From contig CADBKB010000145.1 of the NCBI GenBank assembly GCA_902795095.1, positions 1 to 6,007 of the forward strand: a DNA stretch of 6,007 bases, written 5' to 3'. Under the pieces are notes generated by a model. It saw only the letters and a list, made by a program, of their open reading frames with translations. It made no database searches and was not told the DNA's origin. Positions 5,488 to 6,007 of this stretch are shown here, piece after piece. The stretch's first letter is position 1. The number at the start of each line of letters is the position of its first letter. Source of the stretch: Oscillospiraceae bacterium (GTDB lineage Bacteria > Bacillota_A > Clostridia > Oscillospirales > Oscillospiraceae). Position numbers and translations under genes: made by a program.

Positions 5488-5987
5488 TTTCCTTCCCTCC
5501 TGTCTCTGGCCATCCAGATAAAGGGCAGCTCGGCCACATGCCGCAGCTTCAGCCAGATGTTGTGATTGTGGATCGCCGGGATCAGGATCGAGCGGACCCC
5601 GACGCAATTGGCACCCAGCACATCGGTATAGATCTGATCGCCCACCAGGGCTGCTTTGTGGGGCTCCACGCCATAGCGGTCGAGGCATTCCCGAATGCCC
5701 CGGGAGAAGGGCTTTTTCGCATGGGTGATGCAGTCAATGTCATATTTTTTGCAGAATTCCACCACTCTGCCCCGCTTGCTGTTGGATACCACGCAGATCC
5801 GGATCTCTGATTCTGCGGCCTGTTTGAGCCAGGCATGCATCTCATTCGTGGGATCGTTGGTGGTATAAGGCACGATGGTATTGTCAAAATCCAGCATCAG
5901 CAGGTGCACGCCGTCGGACGCCAGCCGGGTAGGATCGACAGCGGTGAGCGAAGGATAGATATGGCGCGGCAGAAAGGACAGGGACAT
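5484..5987 (-). CDS. yqeG: YqeG family HAD IIIA-type phosphatase
   Basis: This 167-residue protein is a small cytoplasmic HAD-superfamily hydrolase, predicted to remove phosphate from a substrate that is not established for the family. HAD motif I is LDFDNT, with D33 as nucleophile and D35 as acid/base. Motif II is VVSNS (S68-N69), the motif III lysine lies in AKKP (K91/K92), and motif IV is GDQIYTD with D117 and D122. There is no large cap domain, as expected for class IIIA, and the length is typical of YqeG. The ATG at 5987 is supported by a GGAGG 9 nt upstream (5997-6001). The stop overlaps the start of the M24 peptidase gene by 4 bp (ATGA, 5484-5487), so the two are probably translated in a coupled way. 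In Bacillus, yqeG lies beside yqeH and aroE. The gene before it lies outside the window. Confidence 0.93.
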   Translation of the reverse strand: MSLSFLPRHIYPSLTAVDPTRLASDGVHLLMLDFDNTIVPYTTNDPTNEMHAWLKQAAESEIRICVVSNSKRGRVVEFCKKYDIDCITHAKKPFSRGIRECLDRYGVEPHKAALVGDQIYTDVLGANCVGVRSILIPAIHNHNIWLKLRHVAELPFIWMARDRREGK

Positions 5988-6007
5988 AGCAGATTGCCTC
6001 CGTGCAT

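Noticed and set aside
4447..5565. A 372-codon plus-strand reading frame antisense to the M24 peptidase
   Set aside because: It is a shadow of a GC-rich gene: no family motifs, and the opposite strand encodes a complete metallopeptidase.
5488..5688. A 67-residue N-terminal extension of the M24 peptidase
   Set aside because: It lies wholly inside yqeG in another frame, resembles no peptidase domain, and the ATG at 5487 has the ribosome binding site and the family's usual length.

Overview
The window reads as a stretch of chromosome from a GC-rich member of the Clostridia, probably an Oscillospiraceae/Ruminococcaceae-type gut anaerobe. Three things suggest this. Base composition is high in GC (about 60% by eye). 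Ribosome binding sites are strong GGAGG types, 7-9 nt before the start codons. The gene order yqeG / M24 aminopeptidase / efp / CD1247-type zinc-ribbon protein is a clostridial arrangement. The genus assignment is inference. All eight confident genes lie on the minus strand, so the reading order runs from high to low coordinates.

Housekeeping block (5987 down to 3291). A YqeG-type HAD phosphatase overlaps an M24 (Xaa-Pro aminopeptidase-like) metallopeptidase by 4 bp (ATGA). An AT-rich gap of 82 bp holds a good candidate sigma-70 promoter for efp (elongation factor P). A small, extremely acidic zinc-ribbon protein of the CD1247 N-terminal-domain family follows directly. Efp and the M24 peptidase are linked in theme by proline: Efp relieves stalling at proline runs, and the peptidase family cleaves X-Pro peptides.

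Metal-efflux block (3270 down to 933). Only 20 bp after the CD1247-type gene comes a three-gene set: an ArsR/SmtB-type repressor with a complete alpha-5 zinc site, a free-standing 74-residue HMA metal-binding protein, and a P1B-type ATPase of the Zn/Cd/Pb class that lacks its own HMA domain. The spacing is 2 bp between the first two and a 4-bp ATGA overlap between the last two. The likely job is sensing and exporting excess zinc, cadmium or lead. I see no clear promoter or operator in front of the repressor.

Nucleoside salvage (879 down to 109). A uridine-phosphorylase-family enzyme follows the ATPase after 53 bp. That gap holds a weak terminator-like hairpin and a candidate promoter with 17-bp spacing, so it is probably a separate transcription unit. 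The last 108 bases hold a hairpin and possibly the start of another minus-strand gene running off the window.

I found no mobile element, CRISPR array, tRNA, rRNA or clear riboswitch, and no convincing new system. The points most worth a second look are the split HMA/ATPase pair, the missing operator of the metal operon, the acidic tract of the CD1247-type protein, and the changed base-binding loop of the uridine-phosphorylase-like enzyme.
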